Source: Rhexocercosporidium sp. MPI-PUGE-AT-0058
Taxonomy: Eukaryota; Ascomycota; Leotiomycetes; Helotiales
Direction of reading: 5' to 3'
DNA: 64,000 nt
NCBI GenBank assembly: GCA_020746875.1
Contig: JAGTJL010000006.1
Span: 2,046,001-2,110,000 of the forward strand
This document shows positions 11,483-23,010 of the stretch, piece after piece. The stretch's first letter is position 1. Each line of letters starts with the position of its first letter. Under the pieces are notes generated by a model, which had not been told where the DNA came from, ran no database searches, and saw only the letters and a program-made list of their open reading frames with translations. A program made the translations under genes and the position numbers.

Positions 11483-12125
11483 TGTTTGAGGTCGTTAAAT
11501 CGATAATGTAAATGGTAGTAGGTATATACAAGGAAGGAAAGGCGGGTGAGGTGGTGTTGTTGAAGTAGCTCGATCCTGGGTGTCAGAGAAGAAGCTATGA
11601 CGCAGTCTTGGAGAGCTTCATTGATGTTTCGTTGTGATCATGGGGGAGAACTATTCGTCGAAGATCCAGTCCTTAGTGTTTGAAGTGAAGCGGGAAACGG
11701 AAGAAGTAAACGGGAAAGAGGAAGAGGAAGAGGAAGGTGATAACATCGGGTCACATCAATGTCGCAAAGTAGGTAGAGCTAGAGCCAGCTACCTAGGGCC
11801 TTTCGAATATTTATCAGCACGGCAGTTCATATCGTCATTGGAGGAGTCTCACCAAGCTCATGCTCTCATGCAGCCTCAACTCGGATCTGCCGGAATGGCA
11901 AAAGCTTGGGGTGAATGGCTGCCCCTCATTCGATGGGAGAGAAGTCCAAAGGCCATCCCTGTAATTACTTTCGCAACGGCCTTCGTTTATCGAAGCTAGA
12001 ACATTGCTGCTTCAGCCTTCTGGGATCACAAAAGCATACACGCGACACTTGCCTCCAGGTCGAGAATGATACCAAGAACACGTTCCGAGACATTCAAATA
12101 CCGATTCAGATATTGAAGAGTCAAG
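11483..12125. promoter_or_regulatory. Divergent promoter region, PPxY membrane gene / TFB5
   Basis: The only space for both 5' ends. No coding signal is convincing. It includes an AG-rich stretch (about 11695-11740) and no clear TATA box next to TFB5. Confidence 0.5.
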
Positions 12126-12464
12126 ATGCCGAGAGCTATCCGAGGTTAGCAAGTCTCCTCTGCTTCTTTGCCAGAAGCAGCCTTTGACTCTTTCTTTTCG
12201 AAGCTAACAAACAGAATCAGGTGTTTTGGTGCAGTGTGATCCTTCTATCAAGTCCATCATCGTCAAGATAGATGCTGGAGACCACGCTTTCATTGTTGAG
12301 GAGCTCGATGATCAGACTTTGGTGATCAAGGAGAACATGCTTCCGATCTTGAAGCAGAAACTAGATGATGTGCGTTCCTCTTTATGTTTTTAGAGGAGTA
12401 AGACTGATCGCAGTAGATACTGAGAGAGACTCAAGCTGTGCCGGACGAGTCAGATATGGACTAG
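12126..12464 (+). CDS. tfb5: TFIIH core subunit TFB5 (TTDA/GTF2H5)
   Basis: Three tiny exons (12126-12144, 12221-12369, 12417-12464) encode 71 residues, the normal length for TFB5. The protein begins [17 protein letters not shown] and continues with [15 protein letters not shown], both family hallmarks, ending PDESDMD. TFB5 stabilises the TFIIH core by binding Tfb2/p52 and is needed for nucleotide excision repair as well as transcription initiation in the nucleus. The first exon holds only six codons and one base, so automatic callers easily miss this gene. Introns are 76 and 47 nt. The convergent neighbour is MRPL16. Confidence 0.93.
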
Positions 12465-12777
12465 AGAGGGAATGCACTTTTCTAGGTGATGCGAGGGAAG
12501 GTTCATTTGTGAGGCACGGAGTTTTGGGGCGTGCAAATCGGCGTAGCAGGAGGCGTTGATTCTGGACCGTCACTTTGAAGCATATTGCTTGAAGGAACAT
12601 GAGCTTTTGTGACCTGGGATGTGTTTCTCTTTGATGTACAATGACTGAAGCACGAATTTTAGAAGCATCTGCCGTGTGAAACATTGAAACTGTTATTTTA
12701 TGGTCTTCGATATCAATCTTCAGCTACTACGCTGGTTCTCATATTGTACAGTTTATACATGTTCTATATCTCTAAGT
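12465..12777. other. Convergent spacer TFB5 / MRPL16
   Basis: About 310 bases between two 3' ends. No gene is seen. Both polyadenylation regions must lie here. Confidence 0.5.
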
Positions 12778-13639
12778 CTACGCTTCAGGTGAGATAGATG
12801 TAGATGTCGTAGTCGAGGTTGTCTCTGCCAATCCATCACCTGGCATAGGGAGAGGATCCTTCCGTCTAGGTCTCTTCAGTTCCGCCAAAGTAACCCCATC
12901 CAACTTCGTAATACCAACAACCGGAGGATCTCCTCTCTTTACGAACTCGTACATCCCTAGTTTCAAATGTCAGCAGTGGCTAATATGAAAAGAACCGCAG
13001 GAGGCACTAACCAGGCATCTTATTCCCAGCTATTCGGAAAGCGTCCCTTGCTACTTGCTCGTGGATATCCCCTTCAATTCGAAAATGACCTTGCTAACAG
13101 CAATTCTGGAAGCCCAATGATCGAAACTTCCCTTTCCTTTACCCATACGGACCTGCAGAAACATTAGCCTTAGCTCTCCCAAGTTCCAAAAGATCAAAAT
13201 ATACCTCGTTACCACTGCTGTATACACCAATACTTGCACAAACTCTCTTGTACAGACGATAACGCATCCCCTTTAGTCGAACTTTAATAGCATCCTCTCC
13301 AATCTTCAACTGTGATGCGCTGACTCGGCGATGGTGATCCGCCATCCGCAACCCATAATCTCCCCATACCATCGTTGTCCCTCTCGCAGAACCGCCTGTT
13401 GGCACACGAGGACGACCTTTCCGTGACCGCTTCTTCTCTGGCATCGTTGGCAGCAGCCAATTCCCTGCGCGGGATGCTGTACTCGTAAATGGACGGCGGG
13501 AGATAGAGACATTCTGGGATGGAGTTGCTTTATTCGACGAGGAGGCGAGTAGGGCAGCACTGACTGGCCGTAGAGGCGTCGAGACTATCGAGAGCCTGTC
13601 GAAATGAGCCGTTAAGCTCGACATATTTCGGAGCTTCAT
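12778..13639 (-). CDS. MRPL16: Mitochondrial large-subunit ribosomal protein uL16m, one-base frameshift in exon 2
   Basis: Exons 13639-13205, 13152-13012 and 12956-12778 encode the mitochondrial 54S protein uL16. A presequence of about 65 residues precedes the conserved core with [26 protein letters not shown] and [15 protein letters not shown]. After [10 protein letters not shown] the frame runs into a stop within six codons (reading ISTSK-stop). The expected [20 protein letters not shown] lies intact one frame over. Exon lengths sum to 755, one short of 756 (252 codons). The lesion falls at a run of four G on the coding strand (C run at 13070-13073), where a fifth would restore the frame. 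An essential gene with an otherwise perfect sequence suggests an assembly homopolymer error, but a real mutation cannot be excluded. Confidence 0.88.
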
Positions 13640-13945
13640 GGTTGTGAATTTGAATTGGCTGTTGAAGTGAAGCTCTCAAGATTTCCTTAGATCATTTGAG
13701 ATGTTCTTGCCTCGTGGTTGCCCGATATCTAGGGCCAAAATCAATTAAGCAGTGCTCTGGCTGCCTACAGGGGCACCGTCCTGTCGCGCTTTCTCGTGTA
13801 ATCAGACGCGCCAAGGCATCATCAACTTCCCAGCCAAAATCTTCGAACAACAATCCCCTCACAACGTGAAGGGATATTAGGTCATGACAGCTTGATTTGT
13901 ACCGATATCATCAGTGGATTGTCAGAATCGATATTGTCTGTCATC
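13640..13945. promoter_or_regulatory. Bidirectional promoter MRPL16 / RFC1
   Basis: Only 306 bases separate the start codons of the two head-to-head genes, so their promoters must overlap. No TATA element is obvious; CGCG-containing stretches around 13780-13810 could be core elements, which is inference. Confidence 0.6.
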
Positions 13946-16900
13946 ATGCCTACGGATATACGGAGCTTTTTTGGAGGCAAGACCGCCACACCTATTCGTG
14001 AGAAGGAGACCAAGAAAGAAGAAGATTCGAAGAAGAAGAGAAGCAGTCAGTTCCATGCTCTGGTCTATGTGTCACTATGCTAAAGAAATCTAGAAAGCCG
14101 CAAGGTCATAGAAGATAGTGACGATGAGGAAGAGCCGTATGAATCTACCTTTTCTACCTAAGTCACCTACTCACATTAGCAGACCCAAGAAAGCGACACC
14201 AAAGCCCGCGGCAAAGAAAGCAGTGTAAGTCATGGTATCTAGTTACTAAATGTTTACTGACGATTTTCTAGGAAGAAGGAATCTCCAAAGGGTGAAGAGA
14301 CCAGTACAGCCGATTACTTTGCCTCCAGCACCAAGCCCAAACCTGCCAAATCTACGTCTGCCAAATCTACACCTGTGAAATCGAAGGCGCCCCCGAAAGT
14401 TGAGAACGGCGGCCGATCATCTGCTCGCAAGAAGAAGACTACGACATCATATAGCGAAATAAAAGATGACGACGACTTTGCCTTTTTGGATGATGGTGAT
14501 GATGCCTCAGATGATATCTTTGCCGCAGATGTCAAGAAGTCTGGCAAGAGGAAGGATGATGGATATGTTGAGATGGAAAGCGACGATGAGCCTATCATTC
14601 AACCCAAAAGGACAACTACAAAGGGGAAGGCATCGCTAGCCAAGAAGAAGGAAGATGTCGAAATGAAGGACGCAGATTCTTTTGTGATGGTGGACGATAG
14701 TGATGATGAGATGATTGTCGACAAGCTAGCGCCAAAATCTGGAGGCAAGAAAAGAAAATCCGTAGACTTGGAATCGGAATCGGAAGAGGACGATATCGTA
14801 CCTGCAAAATCCGCTAAGGACAAATCCGCCAAACCACCTCCTGCGAAGAAAGCTAGAGCTCCTAGGAAGACTAAGGAAGCAGAGCCAGAGAGCTCGGCGG
14901 TACAGGCGATTCTTGACAACATTCCAACAGTTCGAGCACCTACACCTCCACCAAAGGATCCGGACGTCAAATTTGACTGGAGGAAGGCTGGCGCTGGTGG
15001 AGGTAATTCAGGTGCTCCACCTGCAGCAGGCTCGAAAGACATACCAACCGGCGCAGACAACTGTCTGGCTGGTTTGACCTTTGTCTTCACGGGACTTTTG
15101 GAGACACTTTCCAGAGAAGAAGGACAAGAGCTTGTCAAACGCTACGGAGGCAAGGTCACCAGTGCCCCGAGTGGTAAAACAAGTTTTGTTGTCCTTGGAA
15201 ACGATGCTGGGCCCAGTAAACTTCGAAAGATCAAGGATCTGGGACTTAGGACTGTCGACGAAGATGGTCTGTTTGCGATCATTAGTAGGCTGCCCGCCAA
15301 TGGTGGAGATGGGAAAGCTGCCGAGAAGAATATGGAAAAAAAGAAGGCGGAGATGGACAAAATCAAGAAGGAGGCGGAGGAGATGGAAAGAGAAGAGAGA
15401 GAAAAAGCTGCTGATGCTGAAAAGGCCGAGAAGGAGGCCCAGAAACTCGCCAAACTCCAAGGGACTCAAGCGGCTGCCCCTGTGCGTAAGATCGACCCAA
15501 GCTCGCAATTGTGGACGACAAAGTATGCTCCGACGTCTCTCAACCAGATTTGCGGCAACAAGGGCGCTGTGGAGAAGATTGGAAAGTGGTTGGAGGGTTG
15601 GCCAAAGGCTCATAAGTACAATTTCCAACACAAAGGTCCTGACGGACTTGGTGGGTATCGGGCCATCATCATCCACGGCCCTCCCGGAATAGGAAAGACG
15701 ACTGCGGCACACTTGGCTGCGAAGCTTTCTGGATATGACATTATTGAAAGCAACGCCAGTGACACTCGAAGCAAGAAAATGGTTGAAGCGGGGCTGAACG
15801 AAGTGCTGAACAATACATCTTTGCGCGGATACTTTGCTGGAGATGGCAAAGACGTCGATATTAAAAAGAAGAAAATTGTCCTGATTATGGATGAGGTTGA
15901 TGGAATGTCTGCTGGAGATCGCGGGGGAGTCGGAGCTCTTGCAAAAGTGTGCAAAACAACAGACATTCCCATGATTCTGATCTGCAACGAAAGAAAACTA
16001 CAGAAGATGAAGCCGTTCGACTTTGTCACATACGACATGCCGTTCCGAAGACCAACTAGCGACCAAGTCAGATCACGAATCGCCACCATTTGTCATAGAG
16101 AAGGCCTGAAGCTCCCCATGCCAGTTATTGAAGCGCTCATCGAAGGTAGCAACAAGGACATTCGGCAGATCATCAACATGATATCTACGGCTAGGCTTGA
16201 CCAGACTGCCATGGATTTTGACCAAAGCAAGGCAATGTCAAAAGCTTGGGAGAAACATGTCGTCCTCAAGCCTTGGGACATCTGTCACAAGTTACTTGGT
16301 GGAGGCATGTTCGCACCCTCGAGCAAAGCCACTCTCAATGACAAAATCGAGCTGTATTTCAACGACCATGAGTTCAGTTACTTGATGATTCAAGAGAACT
16401 ACCTCAGTACCAAACCTGCTCTGGCTTCAAACTTGAATCCCCGAGAAGCAAGACTCAAGGCTTTGCAGCTTGCAGACCAGGCAGCAGAAAGCATTAGCGA
16501 TGGAGATTTGGTAGACAGGATGATTCATGGATCGCAGCAGCAGTGGAGTTTGATGCCAACACACGCTGTCTTCAGCGCCGTCAGACCTGCTTCGTTCGCA
16601 GCCGGACTTATGACCGGGCAAACGGCTTTCACAAAATGGCTAGGTAACAATAGCAAGCTCGGAAAGCTTAGTCGATATGTGAAAGAAATTCAATCACATA
16701 TGCGACTTCGAACCTCTGGAGATCGCCATGAGATTCGTCAACAGTATCTTCCCGTGCTTTGGACACAAATGATCAAGAGACTTGAGATTGAGGGCAAGGA
16801 CTGCGTAGAAGAGGTCATTGACTTGATGGATAGTTACTTTCTGACGAGAGATGACTATGATTATATCATGGAGCTTGGATTGGGACCTCAAGATCAAGAG

Positions 16901-17343
16901 AAAGTCCACCTGGAGACCCAAACCAAATCATCTTTCACCAGACAGTAAGTGCCATTCAGTACGCGCGTTGAGGCTCCATTAACACTGCCAGGTACAATGC
17001 CCGAACTCATCCATTGCCATTCATGAAAGCTAGCAATGTCATGGCACCTACAAAGACGACGAAGCAGGCACCAGATCTTGAGGAGGCCTTCGAGGAGGAA
17101 GTGGACGAAGCAGAGGTTGCCGAGGTCAAAGATGACGACGAGGAAACGGATTTGAAGAAAGACAAGTACATCAAGCAACCGAAGGTCAAAAAGGCGGCCG
17201 CCAAGAAGGCTCCAAAGAAGAAGGCGGTAAACAACGACGATGACGAGGACGAAGAAGAGGATTCCGAGGAGGATGTCAAGCCCAAGAAGAGCAAAGCCAA
17301 ACCCAAGGCAAAGCCTGGAGCGAAAGGAAAGGGTAAGAAGTGA
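13946..17343 (+). CDS. RFC1: Replication factor C large subunit
   Basis: Five exons (13946-14045, 14094-14136, 14183-14224, 14272-16944, 16992-17343) give 1069 residues. The N-terminus MPTDIRSFFGGK fits the PCNA-interacting motif typical of RFC1. A long acidic and Lys-rich linker leads to a BRCT domain (about 322-400, LTFVFTGLLETLSREEGQEL) and a coiled-coil stretch (about 410-480). The AAA+ clamp-loader ATPase follows, with Walker A GPPGIGKTT near 531 and Walker B LIMDEVDGM near 598. The RFC1 C-terminal helical domain (about 700-880) ends in a Lys/acidic nuclear tail. The protein loads PCNA at primer ends in replication and repair together with RFC2-5. The first three exons are very short; a start within exon 4 would lose the PCNA-binding motif. 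Confidence 0.96.
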
Positions 17344-17984
17344 TATAACTAGTTTTTGTATGAGTACAAACTATGTGGTTTCGGTTTTTGGGGAATAGCG
17401 TGGTTGATTTAGGATCCTATTGTCAAAATAGCAGTAGAAACTCGAATGCGAAGAATTTTTCTGACGTTTCCTTTGTTTTGCTTCACGTGCTTGTTCTGTT
17501 CCTCAAATTACGTAGCTTGCATCTCCGTCAAGCCTGGGCAAGTGCCACCAGCAAAGATCGGCATTTCAACTTCTCAATCTCAAGTCGCCTTGTCCAGCGG
17601 CTTGGCATTCTCCAGACAACTCCCCTTGTTTATGGTTGGTTTTGTTTCTTTCGAAGCAGTACAATATTTGTCCTTCTAGAAATAGCTTCGAAAACAGGCT
17701 TATTGCACCTTTCGAACAATCTCGAGTCAAGGGATTCATTCATACGTCAGAAGAAAAGAGGTGTTGATTGTTCTCTGTTCGGGACTCACTGTATGAGTTG
17801 GCTTCCTCATGGTTCAAAGGAAGAAGTATGAATACAAAAGAAATGACTATCCATACTTCCTTCTCCTGGCATCGACTTCACAAGACAGCCAGGAAATAGA
17901 TTTCAACACTACCATAAATAATTCCTCGGACATTGAAGCATACCACCTGACCTATCTCGTCTTCATATTCTGCCAACCTACGCA
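17344..17984. other. Intergenic region RFC1 / GNAT gene
   Basis: Terminator of RFC1 and promoter of the next gene. A 152-codon open stretch at 17373-17831 has no start context or similarity I recognise and overlaps the expected 3' UTR. Confidence 0.45.
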
Positions 17985-18635
17985 ATGGCCTCCCAGGATG
18001 AATTGCAAAGCAATGTCGAGGCGATGTCAGGGTCTACCTGGTTCATCGAAACGAGACGCCTCTTACTACGAAGCTTCAATCCAAGTGATCCCCGGGAGCT
18101 TCATGCATACGAACAGATCTACAGAGATCCTAGCAACAACATCTTCAGCGCTACAGATACGCCTTGGCTGCGTGGCGAGGCATTACTTGAAGACATAATA
18201 CGAATGTGGCAACAGGGACAGATCAAGTTGATGATTATCCTCAGGACGAATAACCCCACCCCGGGCATGGCAGTCGAAGGCGGGGAACTGATCGGTGATA
18301 TCGAACTTAACTACCCAAGAGATGGAATCAGCGCCGTTGCAGGTTGTATCCACTGGACGCATACTGGTAACCGCCAAGGCTATGGGAGAGAGGCCTTCCA
18401 CGCTGTGTTCGATCATGCTTTTAGAAGTATCTACCGGACCGAGCTATGTCTCGAGACCAAAGTTGCCAATGCTCCTTTCAGAGCTATGATGGAGAGACTT
18501 GGTCTCGCGCCTCTGGAAACTCGTGGACGTCACTGGATGAACAATGAGCACCTAGAGGAAAGTGTGACTTACACTTTCAACAGAGCAACATGGGAGGCTG
18601 CGAAGCTAGCAAAGGGCCTTCCATCTTCGCCTTGA
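17985..18635 (+). CDS. GNAT-family N-acetyltransferase (RimJ/RimL type)
   Basis: Single exon of 216 residues. ETRRLLLRSFNPSD near the N-terminus is the classic beta-1 of RimJ/RimL-like GNAT proteins. A central GELIGDIELNYP strand leads to the acetyl-CoA-binding segment TGNRQGYGREAFHAVFDHAF, followed by LCLETKVANAPFRAMMERLG. The GxGxxA-like loop is NRQGYGREA. The acceptor substrate, whether a protein N-terminus or a small amine, cannot be inferred. The start at 17985 is the first good ATG before the domain; no intron is needed. Confidence 0.88.
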   Translation: MASQDELQSNVEAMSGSTWFIETRRLLLRSFNPSDPRELHAYEQIYRDPSNNIFSATDTPWLRGEALLEDIIRMWQQGQIKLMIILRTNNPTPGMAVEGGELIGDIELNYPRDGISAVAGCIHWTHTGNRQGYGREAFHAVFDHAFRSIYRTELCLETKVANAPFRAMMERLGLAPLETRGRHWMNNEHLEESVTYTFNRATWEAAKLAKGLPSSP

Positions 18636-19792
18636 TTTGACGAGTGTCCTTGTCATGGATGTTGTAGTACTTTGGCATTGCTTTGTCCCGTATTCTATGT
18701 TTTGTTCTCTTTGTCCCTCGACTTTGCAAGGAGATTTGTTGTTCCAGATCGCTGTTGATATAACTCTATCATATTACATACCAGGCCTTTAAGCCAATGT
18801 GCATTTTACGTTTCCAGTATCGTTATGAATGATTGTGTTACCAAGACGTGTCTTATGTGCAGTGTGAACTGTACCTGCATAATTTCGCTGTATCACTGCA
18901 TACGATGCAGGAACCCGCCGAAATCTAGCAGCTCGATGAAGCAAGTCCAACAACTCAGTACGGATGGTAGTCCTGGGCCATTGAAATTCCCGTTTGCGTC
19001 TTGATGGCGATTTTTGTGGCTAGGCGGTACAATGTGATCATTTCTCGTCCTACATCTTTGTGTGGCATACACATTCCAGCCGCTCAAAGACTCGAGAGAA
19101 TCACCACAATGAAGGCCGGTCTTGGCATCTCAGTAGCTTGCCTAAGATTTGGGTTTCATTGTTCTTCCCAGCCATTCCATAGTGCTGATGGTGAGAGTTC
19201 TGTGGGCTGGCCCAAGTTGGGCCCCGAACTGACTGACACACGGTTTTTCTCGGCCCACGTTCTCGTAATTTACTCTCTACCCTCGTCAACTTTGTTCCTC
19301 ATTAGGTTGAACTTGACCATCGTGATGTTCCTGCATGGGCGTCGTGGGATGAGTTGCGCCCCGGCGACAGGAATGCGAAAGGCTAGGCGGCATTCCTCAA
19401 CCATACCACAGACCAACCACAATCCCAATGTTCCTGCCTCTTTCAATATTGTAGACATTGGGATGGCTGGTCAAAGCAATCATTTCTTTGTTTGCTCAAC
19501 GAGCAAATCATCGCCTATCACGTGTAGGGACATTATCCCCCATCAGAGACATCCGCATTCCAACTCCCTATCGTAGGGAAATAGTGCACTATAATGCAGA
19601 GGGCTGGTTGGACTTCGACGGAATTGATCTTTGCATAAGTATCTCCTCTCGGACAGTTTTGTATGTTTGCTTATCCAGATCTTACACCAGATTTCTCACC
19701 TGCATAAAGTATCTCATCTCCTGCATCATATTTGCAAGCCATCGGGATATACTTTGAAACTCAACCTCTTAATCATAACAGGCTGACTCAGT
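18636..19792. promoter_or_regulatory. Long upstream region of wetA
   Basis: More than 1.1 kb without a convincing gene. Long promoters and leaders are usual for fungal developmental regulators. A 191-codon frame at 19001-19576 shows no recognisable domain and I read it as chance. I did not find clear BrlA or AbaA sites by eye. Confidence 0.4.
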
Positions 19793-21499
19793 ATGTCATT
19801 ATCTGCCGTTGCCTCTTACTCGGCCGATAAGGCCCCCAACATGTTTGTGCAAGGCTATGAGGAACTCGGCAGTGACTTCTTTGACCAGTTCCTCACTTAC
19901 AGTCCTGCCGACGATGAAAATGCCGACTATACACTACCAGAATCCACTCGTTTGAAGAGCTCACAGAGTAATTTAGGGGACGCCTCCTTGAGCTCCGCCG
20001 ACGATGAAAACCAACATAGTGTTGCCCTAGAACCAGGGCAAGGCGATACATGGGCGGTGGATCGCAATGTAGCCTCACTCTCAGCTTCTGCTTCAGCCGA
20101 GCACTTCTACACATCTCGAAGAGCCGCAATTTCAGATAGCGAGTTGCTCAGCCTCGAAGGCATCTACTTAGAGTCTCCTCAAGTCCCCGCACACACCCGA
20201 AAATCTTTGCCGTCTTCTCCAACACAAGGCCTGGTACAGACACTGCGAAGAAGGAACCGCATTGTCGAGTCTTTGTCAAAAACCTTCAAAAAGGCAACCG
20301 CGAGCCTCGACAAAAGCATTCTTCGAAGTCCTATCCGAAAAGCAAAGTCGAATCCAACAATGATGCGAACGACTCATCAGAATAACAGCAGCCTGGATCT
20401 CTGGGGACAAAAGCTTAATCTAGAAGCTGCGAAATTCAACTTCGATTTCGAACGAAATGATATGTCTCTTTCGCCACCATCGTCGGCCAGAGCGCCAAAT
20501 GTCTTGCAACTCTCGAACTCTGTCGATCCTCAGAAGGGAGAGCTGCTCAACGGGGTCTCATACAAACATGCTTTGACACAGCACATGCCTTGTCCATCGG
20601 CATACGAGACGCCTCTGTCAACTCCGACTTTGGATCACTATCCATCACGACAAACAAGTCAACAATTACGTTCAGACAGTGCGCTGTTTCCGATCACGCC
20701 TCAAGCACATAATGCTTCTTCATCGTGGTCGCAATTACCGGGCTCTCCCGATTTCAACACATACGGAAACTTGTCGATTTACCCAGAGATCGACTCTCCA
20801 CTCTGGTGGAATCATGCTGCTACAGCACCGATGGCTCAGCCATCCCCCAACAATTTTCAAACCAACCCTCAGCGATCGAGCAAAAGCCTAGCACTGCAGC
20901 TGCAGAACGATTTAGCCTACAGCAGCAACGATATCGTATACAATTCTTCAGGCATGGCGAACGGACTTATGATCCAAATCCCCGACAACTCCGCCCAGCG
21001 ATCCTTCGTCATGGGTTCTTCGCCCATGCTCCCACCACAAGGCTACTTTCCTAGCTCTCACTCTCAGCCGCACCACCAGCAGCAACACCAGCGCGCAAAC
21101 CACAACCGACAACCCTCTCACCACGCCCGGTCGAGGCACCCACAACACTCCAGTCCAATACATAAGAGTCGTTCAGGGTCCAGTGATTTGGAATCGCCCT
21201 CCCCCAACTGCTCGGCGCCGGCAGCCTTCCACGTCCGGAAGCGCAAGACGCCCAAATCAAGTAAGCAGTCGACCCCCAGGACACCGACTGTAGGCGCCGT
21301 GGACTTTGTCAACTACACGCCCAGTGATAGTAGGAAGATCCTGACGGGTGTTGCGCCGAGTGGCTCTTCGAAGACGAAGGCGAGGAGGGAGAAAGAGGCT
21401 CTCGACAAGAGGCGGAAGCTATCCCAGGCTGCGCTCAGAGCCGTCAGGGCGGCTGGAGGTGATGTTGATAGCCTGGTTGAACAAGGTCTTTTCGTTTGA
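19793..21499 (+). CDS. wetA: WetA-family spore maturation regulator
   Basis: Single exon of 568 residues. The C-terminus (about 500-568) carries the diagnostic WetA block: VDFVNYTPSDSRKILTGVAP, then SGSSKTKARREKEALDKRRK, ending in an Ala-rich helix with GGDVDSL. The N-terminus has the second conserved patch (YEELGSDFFDQFL). The middle is low-complexity and rich in Ser, Pro, Gln and His, including a His/Gln tract near 420-445. In Aspergillus WetA acts last in the BrlA-AbaA-WetA pathway and controls conidial wall maturation, trehalose and dormancy as a DNA-binding regulator. In this species a conidiation role is inferred from the family. Confidence 0.88.
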   Translation: MSLSAVASYSADKAPNMFVQGYEELGSDFFDQFLTYSPADDENADYTLPESTRLKSSQSNLGDASLSSADDENQHSVALEPGQGDTWAVDRNVASLSASASAEHFYTSRRAAISDSELLSLEGIYLESPQVPAHTRKSLPSSPTQGLVQTLRRRNRIVESLSKTFKKATASLDKSILRSPIRKAKSNPTMMRTTHQNNSSLDLWGQKLNLEAAKFNFDFERNDMSLSPPSSARAPNVLQLSNSVDPQKGELLNGVSYKHALTQHMPCPSAYETPLSTPTLDHYPSRQTSQQLRSDSALFPITPQAHNASSSWSQLPGSPDFNTYGNLSIYPEIDSPLWWNHAATAPMAQPSPNNFQTNPQRSSKSLALQLQNDLAYSSNDIVYNSSGMANGLMIQIPDNSAQRSFVMGSSPMLPPQGYFPSSHSQPHHQQQHQRANHNRQPSHHARSRHPQHSSPIHKSRSGSSDLESPSPNCSAPAAFHVRKRKTPKSSKQSTPRTPTVGAVDFVNYTPSDSRKILTGVAPSGSSKTKARREKEALDKRRKLSQAALRAVRAAGGDVDSLVEQGLFV

Positions 21500-23010
21500 G
21501 CGTCTCTTTTCGTTTTCCTTTTTGCTTTCCTTTTCATTTCCTTTTCTTGTTATACTGGACAGATAAAACCTTTCTAATACTTGTTGTTGATATGGGGAGG
21601 CTGAAAAGACGTGTTGTAAACAGCAGTACCGAGAAAATACTTAATAAAAAGGAATTAATTACTAGATATACAATACTCTTCTGCGCTTTCTCCCATCCTA
21701 CTGTGAGTCTGTAAGATATGTGAACAGAGAGTCCTTCTTAGAGTTGCTTCCATGCGGTCTACTTGCAGCTTTTGAGGTCACTTCGTCTCCTTGTCCATTA
21801 CATTCTCGGTTGCTCCCTTTCAGCTCTTTGAAGTCGCCTACGAGTTCGTACGAGTGTTCCTGTTTGCAGCTTGTAACACTAAGATTGTCTTTGAAAAAAC
21901 GGCTGAATTCAATCAACGACAATGAGTCTCTCCGTATCATCATCAACAATCAATGCGGTCGTTGAATTTCACTCCTTTTAAGCTGTTTCTGTGTTTCAAG
22001 CCCCTGTCTAGTCATCACTCAAAATGAAAGTCGGGAGCCTGTCAGCATCCTTAAGTCCTTAACCCTGCATGTTGTACCGCTGCCAAGAGGTTGTATTGAC
22101 CTCCCCAGCTCCCCAGCTCCCTGCCTCCCCTAAATTGACCCCAGGGACAGCAGCATTAATTGGAGCGTACCGACATATTTGATGACATCGCCAGCCCTAC
22201 AAGAGAACGACCGCCTGCACCGGGCCTCACAATCTACACCCATGATTTCAGAACAGCGACGCAAGGGAGCTTTTATTCGATGTCGAGAGACAGAGCAATC
22301 ACCACCTGCACACGAGCTGGGCTATTTTGAGACTTTGCGGCTGGCAGGCCGGTTGGCGATTGGTGCAGGGCTGGGGCTGTTTCTTGGCCAGGCTCTCAGG
22401 GCTGAAGTTCATCTGAATGATCTCCAGCGCCGAAATGGAATCTCCGTCATCTTCCTTTCTGCTTCAGTACAGTTCTGTACTGTACATCTCATTTCTGCGT
22501 GTATCGATGGCTTCCTCTCAGTCCTTGCATTTCATCTGATCGCATTGTTACTACCCTGTTTCACATCGAAGCGCCGCCTATGTGATCAGCCTTGCCGCGG
22601 AGAGCCTGACGCACACGCGAACCAACAAGCAGGTACGTACTGTGCCGCGTCGCAGACGTCCAGCGACGGTGACACAAACCGGACACAGTGCAGAGAGTAA
22701 TAAGGAAGGGTGATACGTGCGGAGGGAGCAACATCTGGGCTGGGACAGGCGTTGAGATCTTCTAGGCTTCCCTCCAGGGCTGGCAGTCAGTCGCCGGCAG
22801 GTTTACGAAGTTCGGTGTTCGCACAGGGCGTTTGAATTGCGCTGGGTGGGTGAGCCACGATTCGAATCCTTCGATATGAGCTATTGCTCTTGGGTGCTGC
22901 CTGTCCTGACATCTCCCTAGCAGTTCTTACGTTCGTTACAAGTTCGCATCATTCGCTCTGTACCTGGGATACATCGAGAGTGGGAAGGAAGGAAACAGAT
23001 ACGTTAGGGC
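21500..23010. other. Intergenic region wetA / DUF3433 gene
   Basis: 3' end of wetA and a long leader or promoter for the next gene. A frame starting at ATG 22182 (172 codons to 22700) has one hydrophobic patch but no similarity I can name. It could be a small unknown gene or leader sequence, and I do not call it. Pyrimidine-rich CCCCAGCTCC repeats occur near 22100-22135. Confidence 0.4.

Noticed and set aside
15008..15712. Long minus-strand frames inside RFC1
   Set aside because: Antisense shadows of a strongly coding exon.
19001..19576. 191-codon frame upstream of wetA
   Set aside because: No recognisable domain, and the position fits a long promoter.
22182..22700. 172-codon frame from ATG before the DUF3433 gene
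   Set aside because: Only one hydrophobic patch, no similarity recognised; could be leader sequence, so not called.
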